From the NCBI GenBank assembly GCA_948468465.1, contig CAOKJJ010000151.1, forward strand, positions 1 to 12,746: a stretch of 12,746 nt of DNA, read 5' to 3'. Source of the DNA: an uncultured Eubacterium sp. (GTDB taxonomy: Bacteria > Bacillota_A > Clostridia > Lachnospirales > Lachnospiraceae). Shown piece after piece: positions 7,019-12,746 of this stretch; the first letter of the stretch is position 1, and each line of letters begins with the position of its first letter. The position numbers and the translations under genes were made by a program. Below the pieces are notes generated by a model. The model did not search any database. It worked only from the letters and a program-made list of their open reading frames with translations, and had not been told where the DNA came from.

Positions 7019-8023
7019 TTAAAACTGCATAATATCTTTCGGATGCAGATAAATCTGGATCTGCTGCCCCTGCCTGAACGATGCCCCTGCATCATTCAGC
7101 TGGATCACCCGCAGTACCTCTCTGCCGACCCTGACACGGTATTTTGTGATCAGGCCGTTATAATCATAATCCATGATCTCGCCTTTTAACGCAACCCTGC
7201 CTTCCCCTGGCGCAAAATGGATCAGTTCCAGACGGATATATGCGTGTTTTGCCGCGTCTAGCCTGCCGCCTGACTGCTTGTTGATCTCTTCGATCACCTC
7301 TTTGCCCAGCTTATTAATATCGCCGATAAAATCACAGACAAACTCGGAACCGGATCGGTTGTAGATCTCCTGCGGCGTCCCGACCTGCTCTACATAGCCG
7401 TTGTTAAATACGGCGATCTTGTCCGATAACATCAGCGCCTCTTCCTGGTCATGCGTGACATACAGCGTTGTGATCCCCAGATTCTTCTGCAGCTTTTTTA
7501 ACTCTCCGCGCAGCCCGATACGCAGTTTTGCGTCCAGGTTGGAAAGCGGCTCGTCCAGACAAAGGATCTTTGGCTCTAACACGATCGCCCTTGCAAGCGC
7601 GACCCTCTGCTGCTGGCCGCCAGACAGCTCCGAGACATTCCGCGTGAGCTGCGAATCCTTGATCTCAATGACCTTTGCAACGTTTTTTACCTTCTGGTCG
7701 ATCTCACTTTTCGACATCTTTTTTACTTTTAGCCCAAAAGCAAGATTTTCATATACCGTCATCGTCGGAAAGAGCGCGTAGCTTTGGAACACCATACCGA
7801 TGCCTCTTTTTTCTACAGGCACCTCCAGTATATTTTTCCCGTCTACCAGAATCTCGCCGCCGCTCGGATTTAAAAATCCCACAAGCGCACGCAGCGTTGT
7901 CGTTTTTCCGCATCCCGAAGGCCCTAAAAATGTGAAAAACTCTCCGTCTGCAATCGTCAGATTCAGATTTTCAATCGCTGTAAAATCGCCATATCTGATC
8001 TCTATATTTTTAAAATTAATCAT
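7019..8023 (-). CDS. ABC transporter ATPase (FbpC/PotA-like)
   Basis: This 334-residue cytoplasmic ATPase powers the importer. All motifs are intact: Walker A GPSGCGKT (34-41), Q-loop Q80, signature LSGGQ (133-137), Walker B ILCLDEP (153-159), D-loop SNLD (161-164) and the switch histidine H191 (THDQEEA). A C-terminal TOBE-like domain (about 235-334) with DYDYNGLITKYRVRV and YLHPKD is typical of importers for iron, polyamines, phosphonates or sugar phosphates, where it can take part in regulation. The ATG at 8023 has GAGGTG about 6 nt upstream and gives the normal family start MINFKNIEIRYGDF; a TTG nine codons earlier is less likely. It lies 36 nt after the binding-protein gene and 20 nt before the permease. 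Confidence 0.92.
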   Translation of the reverse strand: MINFKNIEIRYGDFTAIENLNLTIADGEFFTFLGPSGCGKTTTLRALVGFLNPSGGEILVDGKNILEVPVEKRGIGMVFQSYALFPTMTVYENLAFGLKVKKMSKSEIDQKVKNVAKVIEIKDSQLTRNVSELSGGQQQRVALARAIVLEPKILCLDEPLSNLDAKLRIGLRGELKKLQKNLGITTLYVTHDQEEALMLSDKIAVFNNGYVEQVGTPQEIYNRSGSEFVCDFIGDINKLGKEVIEEINKQSGGRLDAAKHAYIRLELIHFAPGEGRVALKGEIMDYDYNGLITKYRVRVGREVLRVIQLNDAGASFRQGQQIQIYLHPKDIMQF

Positions 8024-8059
8024 ATGTGCCACCTCGTATTTTCTATCCAAGGCTGCTGC

Positions 8060-9148
8060 TTACATAAATTCCAGCTCAACCTTTTCTAACCACTGATCCA
8101 GGTTTTGTGCTACAAATTCCCAGTCGATGTCCTGCTGGTGTACTTTTCCAACAAATTCCTTTACATGATCCTCCGCCTGCTCAAACGCTGCCTTCTGGCA
8201 AGGCACGGTGCCGAACTTTTCCATCCACGCTGTCTGTGTCTCGGCAGAGCCGAACCAGTTCGCAAATTCGATCGCACGATCCTTATTGTCTCCGCCCTTT
8301 AAGATCGCAATCTGCTCCGTAACATACGGCACGCCGATTTCTGGGGACATGATCTCAAATTTGTAGTCTCTTTGCTCTTCGTTCTGCAAGACGCCGCTTC
8401 CCCACATCTCACAGATCGGATGGCTGCCGTCGATCACCGCTCCTACATAGTCCTCGCCTTCTGCTTCCATATGGCCGTTCTGCACCCAGTTTTTTACAAA
8501 CTCCCATCCTTCTTCAGAGATGCCGGCTTCGCCGTCCGGATCCTGATAACGTACCAAAAGGCTTGCCAATATGGTCTTTCCGGTACCGCCGCCAAAATTT
8601 AAGATTGTATATTTGTCCTTCCATTTTTCATCGGTAAGGTCTGTATAATCTGCCGGATACTCGTCCAGATCTGCATTCATAATATTTACAAGCGGCTGGA
8701 TCACAAGCGGATAATAATAGCCGTCCGCATCGCCGAGCGACAGATCCACTTCGTCCTTCCATTCCGGCTCCCACTGATCCAGTGTATCCTCTGCCTTTAA
8801 TTTTTCATATTCCACGTTATTTAATCCAAACACAAGATCTGCCTGCACATTGTTTTTCTCTGACACGATCCGGTTGCCAAGGTCGCCGCCCTGAATCTGT
8901 ACAACCTGCACATTAAATCCGTTTTCTTTTGCATAATCCTTTAACCATGCATCTCTGCCGTCAGAGCCGGAATTGGTATAGATGACAAGAGATGCGCCGC
9001 TGTCCTCTCCTCCGCCCTGCTGTGACTTTTCACTGTCTGTGTTGTCTGTATTACTGTTATTGCCGCCCCCATCTTTGCTTCCGCACGCGGATAAGGTGAC
9101 CGCCATCATTGCTGCAAGCCCTAACGCTAATATTTTCTTTACTTTCAT
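8060..9148 (-). CDS. Lipoprotein substrate-binding protein of an ABC importer (FbpA/AfuA-like)
   Basis: This 362-residue protein captures the substrate at the outer face of the membrane. A lipoprotein signal (MKVKKILALGLAAMMAVTLS, then AC) puts the lipidated cysteine at residue 22. A Gly/Asn/Ser/Asp-rich linker (about 23-53) precedes a type II periplasmic-binding fold from about 54. The opening ASLVIYTNSGSD and GGDLGNRIVSEKNNVQADLV, a central WKDKYTILNFGGGTGKT and a later EQIAILKG resemble the FbpA/AfuA group (ferric iron, sugar phosphate, phosphonate or thiamine binders). The paired tyrosines of classical ferric-binding FbpA are not evident in the C-terminal region, so iron is not favoured. 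AAGGAG lies about 9 nt before the ATG. It is the second gene of the operon, 44 nt after the phosphodiesterase. The substrate is inferred only from that neighbour. Confidence 0.9.
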   Translation of the reverse strand: MKVKKILALGLAAMMAVTLSACGSKDGGGNNSNTDNTDSEKSQQGGGEDSGASLVIYTNSGSDGRDAWLKDYAKENGFNVQVVQIQGGDLGNRIVSEKNNVQADLVFGLNNVEYEKLKAEDTLDQWEPEWKDEVDLSLGDADGYYYPLVIQPLVNIMNADLDEYPADYTDLTDEKWKDKYTILNFGGGTGKTILASLLVRYQDPDGEAGISEEGWEFVKNWVQNGHMEAEGEDYVGAVIDGSHPICEMWGSGVLQNEEQRDYKFEIMSPEIGVPYVTEQIAILKGGDNKDRAIEFANWFGSAETQTAWMEKFGTVPCQKAAFEQAEDHVKEFVGKVHQQDIDWEFVAQNLDQWLEKVELEFM

Positions 9149-9192
9149 ATACGTTTCTCCTTATCATTTTTCTTTATTTATTGTTGTTCCTT

Positions 9193-10023
9193 CTACATCT
9201 TTTCATCCAAATAATTTCGTAAAAGCGCAGGCCAGTCCGTCTGCAGGATCTGATAGCCCAGATCGATCAGCCTGCCCCAGCTTTTTTCAAAGCCTTCTGC
9301 AATCGCCAGATTGTCGTCCAGACCGCCGGACAATACGATCTCATCGTTCAGACGGATCACATTGACCCACGGCAAAATCCCTTCGTCAGTCAGCTCCTTC
9401 AAAAACGCCGGGTCTGTAAACGGCCCGTTCAGATCGGAAAAGATCAGCTCTGCAGCCGCCACATTGACATCGTATTTTTTGACTGTTTCCCATTCCTCCA
9501 TTGTTTTTACGATCGGCATATACATCAGGCCTGTCCCGCTTGTCGCAAGCTCTGACAACAACCGCTCATGTACGCCCGATTTTAACAGGATCTGCGTATC
9601 CATCTCCTTTGCTTTTAAAAACGGAATGATCTTTTCCCAGTAAAACCAGGAGCGGTCAATATTAATGAAGCATTTCCCGCGAAACCGTTCCAGCACTGTG
9701 TCTAATCGTTCAACCCTCTGCCCTACATATTCCTGAAGCGAATTTAACGTCTTTTTAGACTCCACCTCCGCAGCTGTCATTTCACGGATATCCCGCCTGA
9801 TGCCAAGCTCCGCCGGCTCTTCCCCGTTGTGGAACGCGAAAAACACCCCGTCGATCGTCATGGATACGTCCACCTCGATCATATCAGCACCGTGTAAAAG
9901 CGCATTTTGGTACGATAAAATCGTATTCTGTACGACGCTCCCGCCGCATGTTCCCCTATGAGCCGCTATCAGCACCTTTTTTCTGCACACAGCTTCCTGC
10001 AGCTCTTTGTTTTTGCTGTACAT
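9193..10023 (-). CDS. Cytoplasmic glycerophosphodiester phosphodiesterase (GDPD family)
   Basis: This 276-residue enzyme is expected to split glycerophosphodiesters into sn-glycerol 3-phosphate and an alcohol such as choline or ethanolamine. The conserved core is present: HRG (22-24), NT (33-34), metal-binding E50 and D52 in MIEVDVSMTIDGV, and the second catalytic histidine H65 in AFHNGEEP. Two usual residues differ: the Glu before NT is Gln (VQNT), and HD is HN. It has no signal peptide, so it should act on imported substrate, like UgpQ. The ATG at 10023 sits 5-6 nt after AGGAG; an in-frame GTG at 10035 overlaps that ribosome site and is rejected. It is the first gene of the transport operon, directly behind the operator-controlled promoter. 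A related phosphodiesterase activity is possible. Confidence 0.88.
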   Translation of the reverse strand: MYSKNKELQEAVCRKKVLIAAHRGTCGGSVVQNTILSYQNALLHGADMIEVDVSMTIDGVFFAFHNGEEPAELGIRRDIREMTAAEVESKKTLNSLQEYVGQRVERLDTVLERFRGKCFINIDRSWFYWEKIIPFLKAKEMDTQILLKSGVHERLLSELATSGTGLMYMPIVKTMEEWETVKKYDVNVAAAELIFSDLNGPFTDPAFLKELTDEGILPWVNVIRLNDEIVLSGGLDDNLAIAEGFEKSWGRLIDLGYQILQTDWPALLRNYLDEKM

Positions 10024-10064
10024 TCTTCTCCTCACTTTCTTTTCTTTTATTTTGATGCATCTCC

Positions 10065-10093
10065 AGCTTATCTCAAATATTGGAACGTGTCAA
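10065..10093 (-). promoter_or_regulatory. Promoter of the phosphodiesterase-transporter operon
   Basis: On the minus strand a perfect TTGACA -35 box (10088-10093) is followed after 17 bp by TAAGCT (10065-10070). The start should be near 10058, about 35 nt before the ATG. The stretch upstream (about 10094-10135) is rich in A and T tracts and could act as an UP element. The -35 box is covered by an operator-like sequence. Confidence 0.75.
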
Positions 10094-10094
10094 T
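10079..10094. promoter_or_regulatory. LacI-type operator covering the -35 box
   Basis: ATTGGAACGTGTCAAT is a 16-bp imperfect palindrome (6 of 8 pairs) centred on CG, as in operators of LacI-family regulators. It overlaps the TTGACA box, so binding would block polymerase. It shares TGGAACGT with the perfect palindrome 109 bp upstream. Confidence 0.6.
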
Positions 10095-10188
10095 TAAATT
10101 TTTTGAATTTTTTAAAAATTTGTACAGAATAGTTAAATATTGCAGTTTGTTTTTATGCATAAATACCATTTTTTGTCTTTTTCAAAAA

Positions 10189-10202
10189 ATGGAACGTTCC
10201 AT
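10189..10202. promoter_or_regulatory. Perfect palindromic LacI-type operator
   Basis: ATGGAACGTTCCAT is a perfect 14-bp palindrome with the central AACGTT found in many LacI-family operators (PurR, RbsR, Cra). It lies about 137 bp upstream of the predicted operon start. The neighbouring fused LacI regulator is the obvious candidate to bind it and the -35 site together, with DNA looping. Confidence 0.65.
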
Positions 10203-10240
10203 ATATTGTTGTATTTCTATGAACAATTTATAAATACTAA

Positions 10241-10321
10241 AAAACGGGGCTGCCGCACCAGGCAAAACGCAAACAAGATCGTATCCTTTGTTTCGTTTTA
10301 CTTAATGCGACAGCTCCGTTT
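10241..10321 (-). terminator. Long hairpin terminator of the regulator gene
   Basis: Arms AAACGGGGCTGCCGCA (10242-10257) and TGCGACAGCTCCGTTT (10306-10321) pair over 16 bp with two G-U pairs. A second stem inside (10264-10276 with 10288-10299, one bulge) leaves an 11-nt loop. On the minus strand the structure ends in CCCCGTTTTTTAG, so it terminates the regulator transcript 30 nt after its stop. At about 80 nt it is much longer than an ordinary terminator. Confidence 0.85.
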
Positions 10322-10350
10322 CTAATGGAATCCATCAAACTTACCATTTT

Positions 10351-12507
10351 TCAGTTAAACATATCATCGCAGATCCTTTGTGCATCTCTAAGCGCTGCCT
10401 CCACCTCCGCAGCCTCAAAAATGACATTCATAAACGCTGACCCAATAATATCCTCAAACGCAAATTCATCAAACCTGTCGTTAACCGCTTCCCTGTTTCT
10501 GCGCTTTCCTTTTTCAAGCATATTCCCGATATCCTCGATCCATGGATACAGTTCCAGCACTTCGGCGTTTTTTATCATATTCCGGTTTGGGATAAATCCG
10601 CCTAAATAAGTTACCATCTCCGCAGTCTCATCTGCATACAGCCATTCGAAAAACTTGCAGCATTCGGCTGTTTTTGACGAGCTTCTGGTAATACCGATAC
10701 TTCCGCCGCCCAATAGCGGCTGTCCTCCAGGCACCTGTGAAAAAATGATCTTGCCTGCCGCTTTTGCATTTATCGAATGTACCATATCCGAGGCATAGTT
10801 GGAAAAAGTAATATTCATCGCCGTCATGCCGTCAGAAAACATATTCGCTGTCTCCCGCCACCATAAATGCGTATCATTCGTCGCATATTTGCACGATTCC
10901 AGACAGGTGCAAAACGCCTCCTTCATTTCTTCGGTACAGACGCGCACCTTACCGTTGCAGTCAAACACACTCGTATTTTTTTCATAATAACGGAGCATGA
11001 CTTCACAGGCTGCCACAAACGATCTTCCATACGTCAGCGTATGCCCGTATACGGTCGGCGATCTGCGGTTGTTTTTCTGCGTAAAAAACCCTGCCGCCTG
11101 ATTGTATTCCGCAAATGTTTTGGGCACTTCCAGCTTTCTTTTGTATGTTTCATAAAACTCACGCTTAATAAGCTCGTTTTCAAACAGATCTTTGCGGCAG
11201 AACAACATCTGCACACAGGCATCCAGTGGGATCGCATACGTTACCCCATGAATGACCGAATACTCTTCCGAAATGCCGGGGATCAGCTTCTGCACGACAT
11301 TCTGCATCGGCTGGCTGTCCATATCCAGCTCCTGGTAAATACGTTCGCCATCCTTTTCCATCCATGCCATATCGATGCGCACAAGGTCGAAAACCGTTTC
11401 CTGTCCCGCCTGCATCTTGGATACCATTCTGCGCAGCTCGTCATAAGGCACTTCAATAACCTTGACATCGATGCCGGACTGCTTTTTAAACAACGGCAGC
11501 AGCCTTCGGATCGCTTTGCTTGTCGCATTTTTGACCGATAACAGACGCAGGGTTTCTTCTTTTTTTACCAGATAACGGGGACGACTGCGAAAGCTCCCTG
11601 CCTCTACAATCCTTTCCTCTTTTTTTTCTAAAATATCTTCCGCGATCCGATGTCCCATCAGCTTATAGTTCATCTCATAACGATTCTCATCCGCCAGCCC
11701 AAATTCTTTGTTTACGACCGCATAAACAACCGGCAGCCTGACATCCGGATTATAGCGGTTTGCCATATGCAGGCTGTCAACGTCTTCGTCAGACCTGGCA
11801 ATTACCGCATCAAACGAATCTGCCGCGTACAACACGTCAAACGCCCTGTTAAATTTCATAGGATCCGGCGCCGCAAAAACCTCAAAATAGCAGCCTTCGC
11901 TCTCAAACACTTCCGAAACCGCTTCTACAAACCTTTTGTCGTCTGTAAAACTAACATCCTCGCATAATACCGCGATGTTTTTATTCCCATCCCGCACGCA
12001 TTTTTCCGCGATCTCCCTGCCTGCCCTCGCATAGTCAAACGTCGCAAACACAGAATGCTTCGGAAATCCCTTCACGTATCTGTCCAGCATAATGATCCGT
12101 GTCCCTTCCGGAACGGACGCCTTATTTTTCAGCAGCGAACTTACAAGGATCACAGCTGTCGGATTACGGGAAAGCGCTTTGCTTAACAGCCTTTGCTCCA
12201 CATATTCCAGCCCGTTCGTACACAAAAGCTCCAGCGTGATCTCCTGCCGCCCAAGCTCCTGCTCGATGCCGGCATACAGCTCGCTGTATTTTGTCATATC
12301 AATCCTTGGCACAATGACACAGATATGCCTGGATGTGCCGCTCCTTAACTGGCTCGCCTGCGAATTGATCTGATATCCAAGCTCCTTTGCCGCCTGCTCG
12401 ACGAGCTTGATCTTTTCTGCGCTGACATTCCCTCTGCGGTTGAGTACATTGGATACCGTCCCATGGGATACCCCTGCGCGCTTTGCAATATCTTTAATCG
12501 TCGGCAT
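10351..12507 (-). CDS. LacI-family regulator fused to an ABC-type solute-binding domain
   Basis: This 718-residue cytoplasmic transcription factor has three parts. Residues 3-50 form a LacI helix-turn-helix (TIKDIAKRAGVSHGTVSNVL) followed by a hinge helix (SQASQLRSG). Residues about 60-315 are a LacI-type sensor domain (HICVIVPRI...LYAGIEQEL; IIMLDRYV). Residues about 320-718 resemble a full type II solute-binding protein of sugar importers: LLPLFKKQSGIDVKVIEVPY, DLVRIDMAWM, IPLDACVQMLFCRKDLFE, VPKTFAEYNQA, GGGSIGITRSSS. LacI proteins usually end near residue 340, so the extra 400 residues are a genuine fusion in one unbroken frame. There is no signal peptide. The start gives the canonical LacI N-terminus but has only a weak ribosome site (GAG) and lies inside a small upstream frame. 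It likely binds the two operators 150-270 bp beyond its 3' end. Confidence 0.9.
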   Translation of the reverse strand: MPTIKDIAKRAGVSHGTVSNVLNRRGNVSAEKIKLVEQAAKELGYQINSQASQLRSGTSRHICVIVPRIDMTKYSELYAGIEQELGRQEITLELLCTNGLEYVEQRLLSKALSRNPTAVILVSSLLKNKASVPEGTRIIMLDRYVKGFPKHSVFATFDYARAGREIAEKCVRDGNKNIAVLCEDVSFTDDKRFVEAVSEVFESEGCYFEVFAAPDPMKFNRAFDVLYAADSFDAVIARSDEDVDSLHMANRYNPDVRLPVVYAVVNKEFGLADENRYEMNYKLMGHRIAEDILEKKEERIVEAGSFRSRPRYLVKKEETLRLLSVKNATSKAIRRLLPLFKKQSGIDVKVIEVPYDELRRMVSKMQAGQETVFDLVRIDMAWMEKDGERIYQELDMDSQPMQNVVQKLIPGISEEYSVIHGVTYAIPLDACVQMLFCRKDLFENELIKREFYETYKRKLEVPKTFAEYNQAAGFFTQKNNRRSPTVYGHTLTYGRSFVAACEVMLRYYEKNTSVFDCNGKVRVCTEEMKEAFCTCLESCKYATNDTHLWWRETANMFSDGMTAMNITFSNYASDMVHSINAKAAGKIIFSQVPGGQPLLGGGSIGITRSSSKTAECCKFFEWLYADETAEMVTYLGGFIPNRNMIKNAEVLELYPWIEDIGNMLEKGKRRNREAVNDRFDEFAFEDIIGSAFMNVIFEAAEVEAALRDAQRICDDMFN

Positions 12508-12571
12508 AAGCAGACTCTGTGCCAGAGAAGATCCTTGCAGGTTTGATCTTATCTCGTTTATTTTTATCCAT
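12494..12571 (-). CDS. 25-codon upstream reading frame overlapping the regulator start
   Basis: An ATG at 12571, preceded by AAAGGAAA about 9 nt upstream and by a good promoter, opens a 25-codon frame (MDKNKRDKIKPARIFSGTES, five more residues, then TAA at 12494). It overlaps the first 14 nt of the regulator in another frame. The regulator itself has only a weak ribosome site, so translation of this short, basic peptide probably delivers ribosomes to the regulator by coupling. No family is recognised, and the peptide may have no function of its own. Confidence 0.45.
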   Translation of the reverse strand: MDKNKRDKIKPARIFSGTESAYADD

Positions 12572-12602
12572 ATCGTTTGTTTCCTTTATCCACAATATGC
12601 TT

Positions 12603-12631
12603 ATTCTATCATGATTCCATGCAGATGTAAA
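12603..12631 (-). promoter_or_regulatory. Promoter of the fused regulator
   Basis: On the minus strand TTTACA (12626-12631), a 17-bp spacer and TAGAAT (12603-12608) with an upstream TG (extended -10) form a good sigma-A-type promoter. Transcription should start near 12596, about 25 nt before the short upstream frame. The spacer contains ATGGAA, half of the operator motif, which is too little to claim autoregulation. Confidence 0.75.
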
Positions 12632-12707
12632 TTATTCATCCATAAAAATTTCAACCATAATACAGCCTGCGGATTGCCATAAAACTATTTTCTTTCCCCG
12701 CTGCCTA

Positions 12708-12716
12708 TGCTACAAT
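12708..12716 (+). promoter_or_regulatory. Extended -10 promoter element facing right
   Basis: TGCTACAAT is an extended -10 element on the plus strand. No clear -35 box is seen at the right distance. The predicted start falls at about 12723, the A of an ATG, so the message may be leaderless. Confidence 0.45.
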
Positions 12717-12722
12717 GCTTTT

Positions 12723-12746
12723 ATGAAAGTACATGAACTGAGTTTT
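12723..12746 (+). CDS. Possible start of a plus-strand gene cut by the window edge
   Basis: Eight codons (MKVHELSF) are open to the window end. There is no ribosome-binding site before the ATG, but the extended -10 element ends 6 nt upstream, which fits a leaderless transcript. Too little is visible to name a family, and the coding call is tentative. Confidence 0.3.

Noticed and set aside
8060..9148. Ferric iron binding protein as the substrate call
   Set aside because: The typical paired tyrosines are not evident, and the adjacent phosphodiesterase and its operon position point to an organic phosphate instead.
10867..11541. 224-codon open frame on the plus strand
   Set aside because: It is antisense to the solute-binding half of the regulator, whose frame is strongly supported.

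Overview
The window reads as chromosomal DNA of a Gram-positive Clostridia-type bacterium, possibly Lachnospiraceae (inference). The grounds are moderate GC, strong AGGAGG-type ribosome binding sites, TTGAAA/TATAAT-type promoters with 17-bp spacers, a lipobox-anchored binding protein and U-tailed hairpin terminators. Nearly every gene lies on the minus strand, so transcription runs from high to low coordinates. No rRNA, tRNA, CRISPR array or intact mobile element was seen.

Right part (about 10.0-12.75 kb): a 718-residue regulator joins a LacI-type DNA-binding head and a LacI-type sensor to a complete second sensor shaped like an ABC sugar-binding protein. Its ATG lies inside a 25-codon upstream reading frame and has only a weak ribosome site of its own. 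The gene ends at a long hairpin terminator. Beyond that are two LacI-style operators sharing TGGAACGT exactly 109 bp apart; one covers the -35 box of the next operon. At the extreme right edge a plus-strand gene may begin as a leaderless message.

Centre (about 5.2-10.0 kb): the controlled operon encodes a cytoplasmic glycerophosphodiester phosphodiesterase, a lipoprotein substrate-binding protein, an ABC ATPase and a two-domain permease of the FbpB/AfuB kind. Together they suggest uptake of a phosphorylated small molecule, perhaps a glycerophosphodiester, and its hydrolysis inside the cell. The permease reading frame is broken by a one-base shift near 6555, so the system is either recently inactivated, made in two pieces, or affected by a sequencing error. 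An MgtC/SapB membrane protein follows 68 nt downstream.

Left part (about 0.7-4.1 kb): an operon with its own good promoter encodes an SPFH protein with three C-terminal zinc ribbons, a membrane-anchored double zinc-ribbon protein and a TPM-domain membrane protein. This matches the YdjI/YdjG/YdjH set that accompanies PspA in Bacillus subtilis, but in a different order and with no PspA visible here.

Between and beyond these units lie gene remnants: a nitroreductase with an internal deletion (4267-4431), the C-terminal end of an RpiR/MurR-type SIS regulator butted against the TPM gene (405-688), and a HAD phosphatase that stops after about 88 residues (18-284). With the broken permease, four decayed genes occur in under 13 kb.
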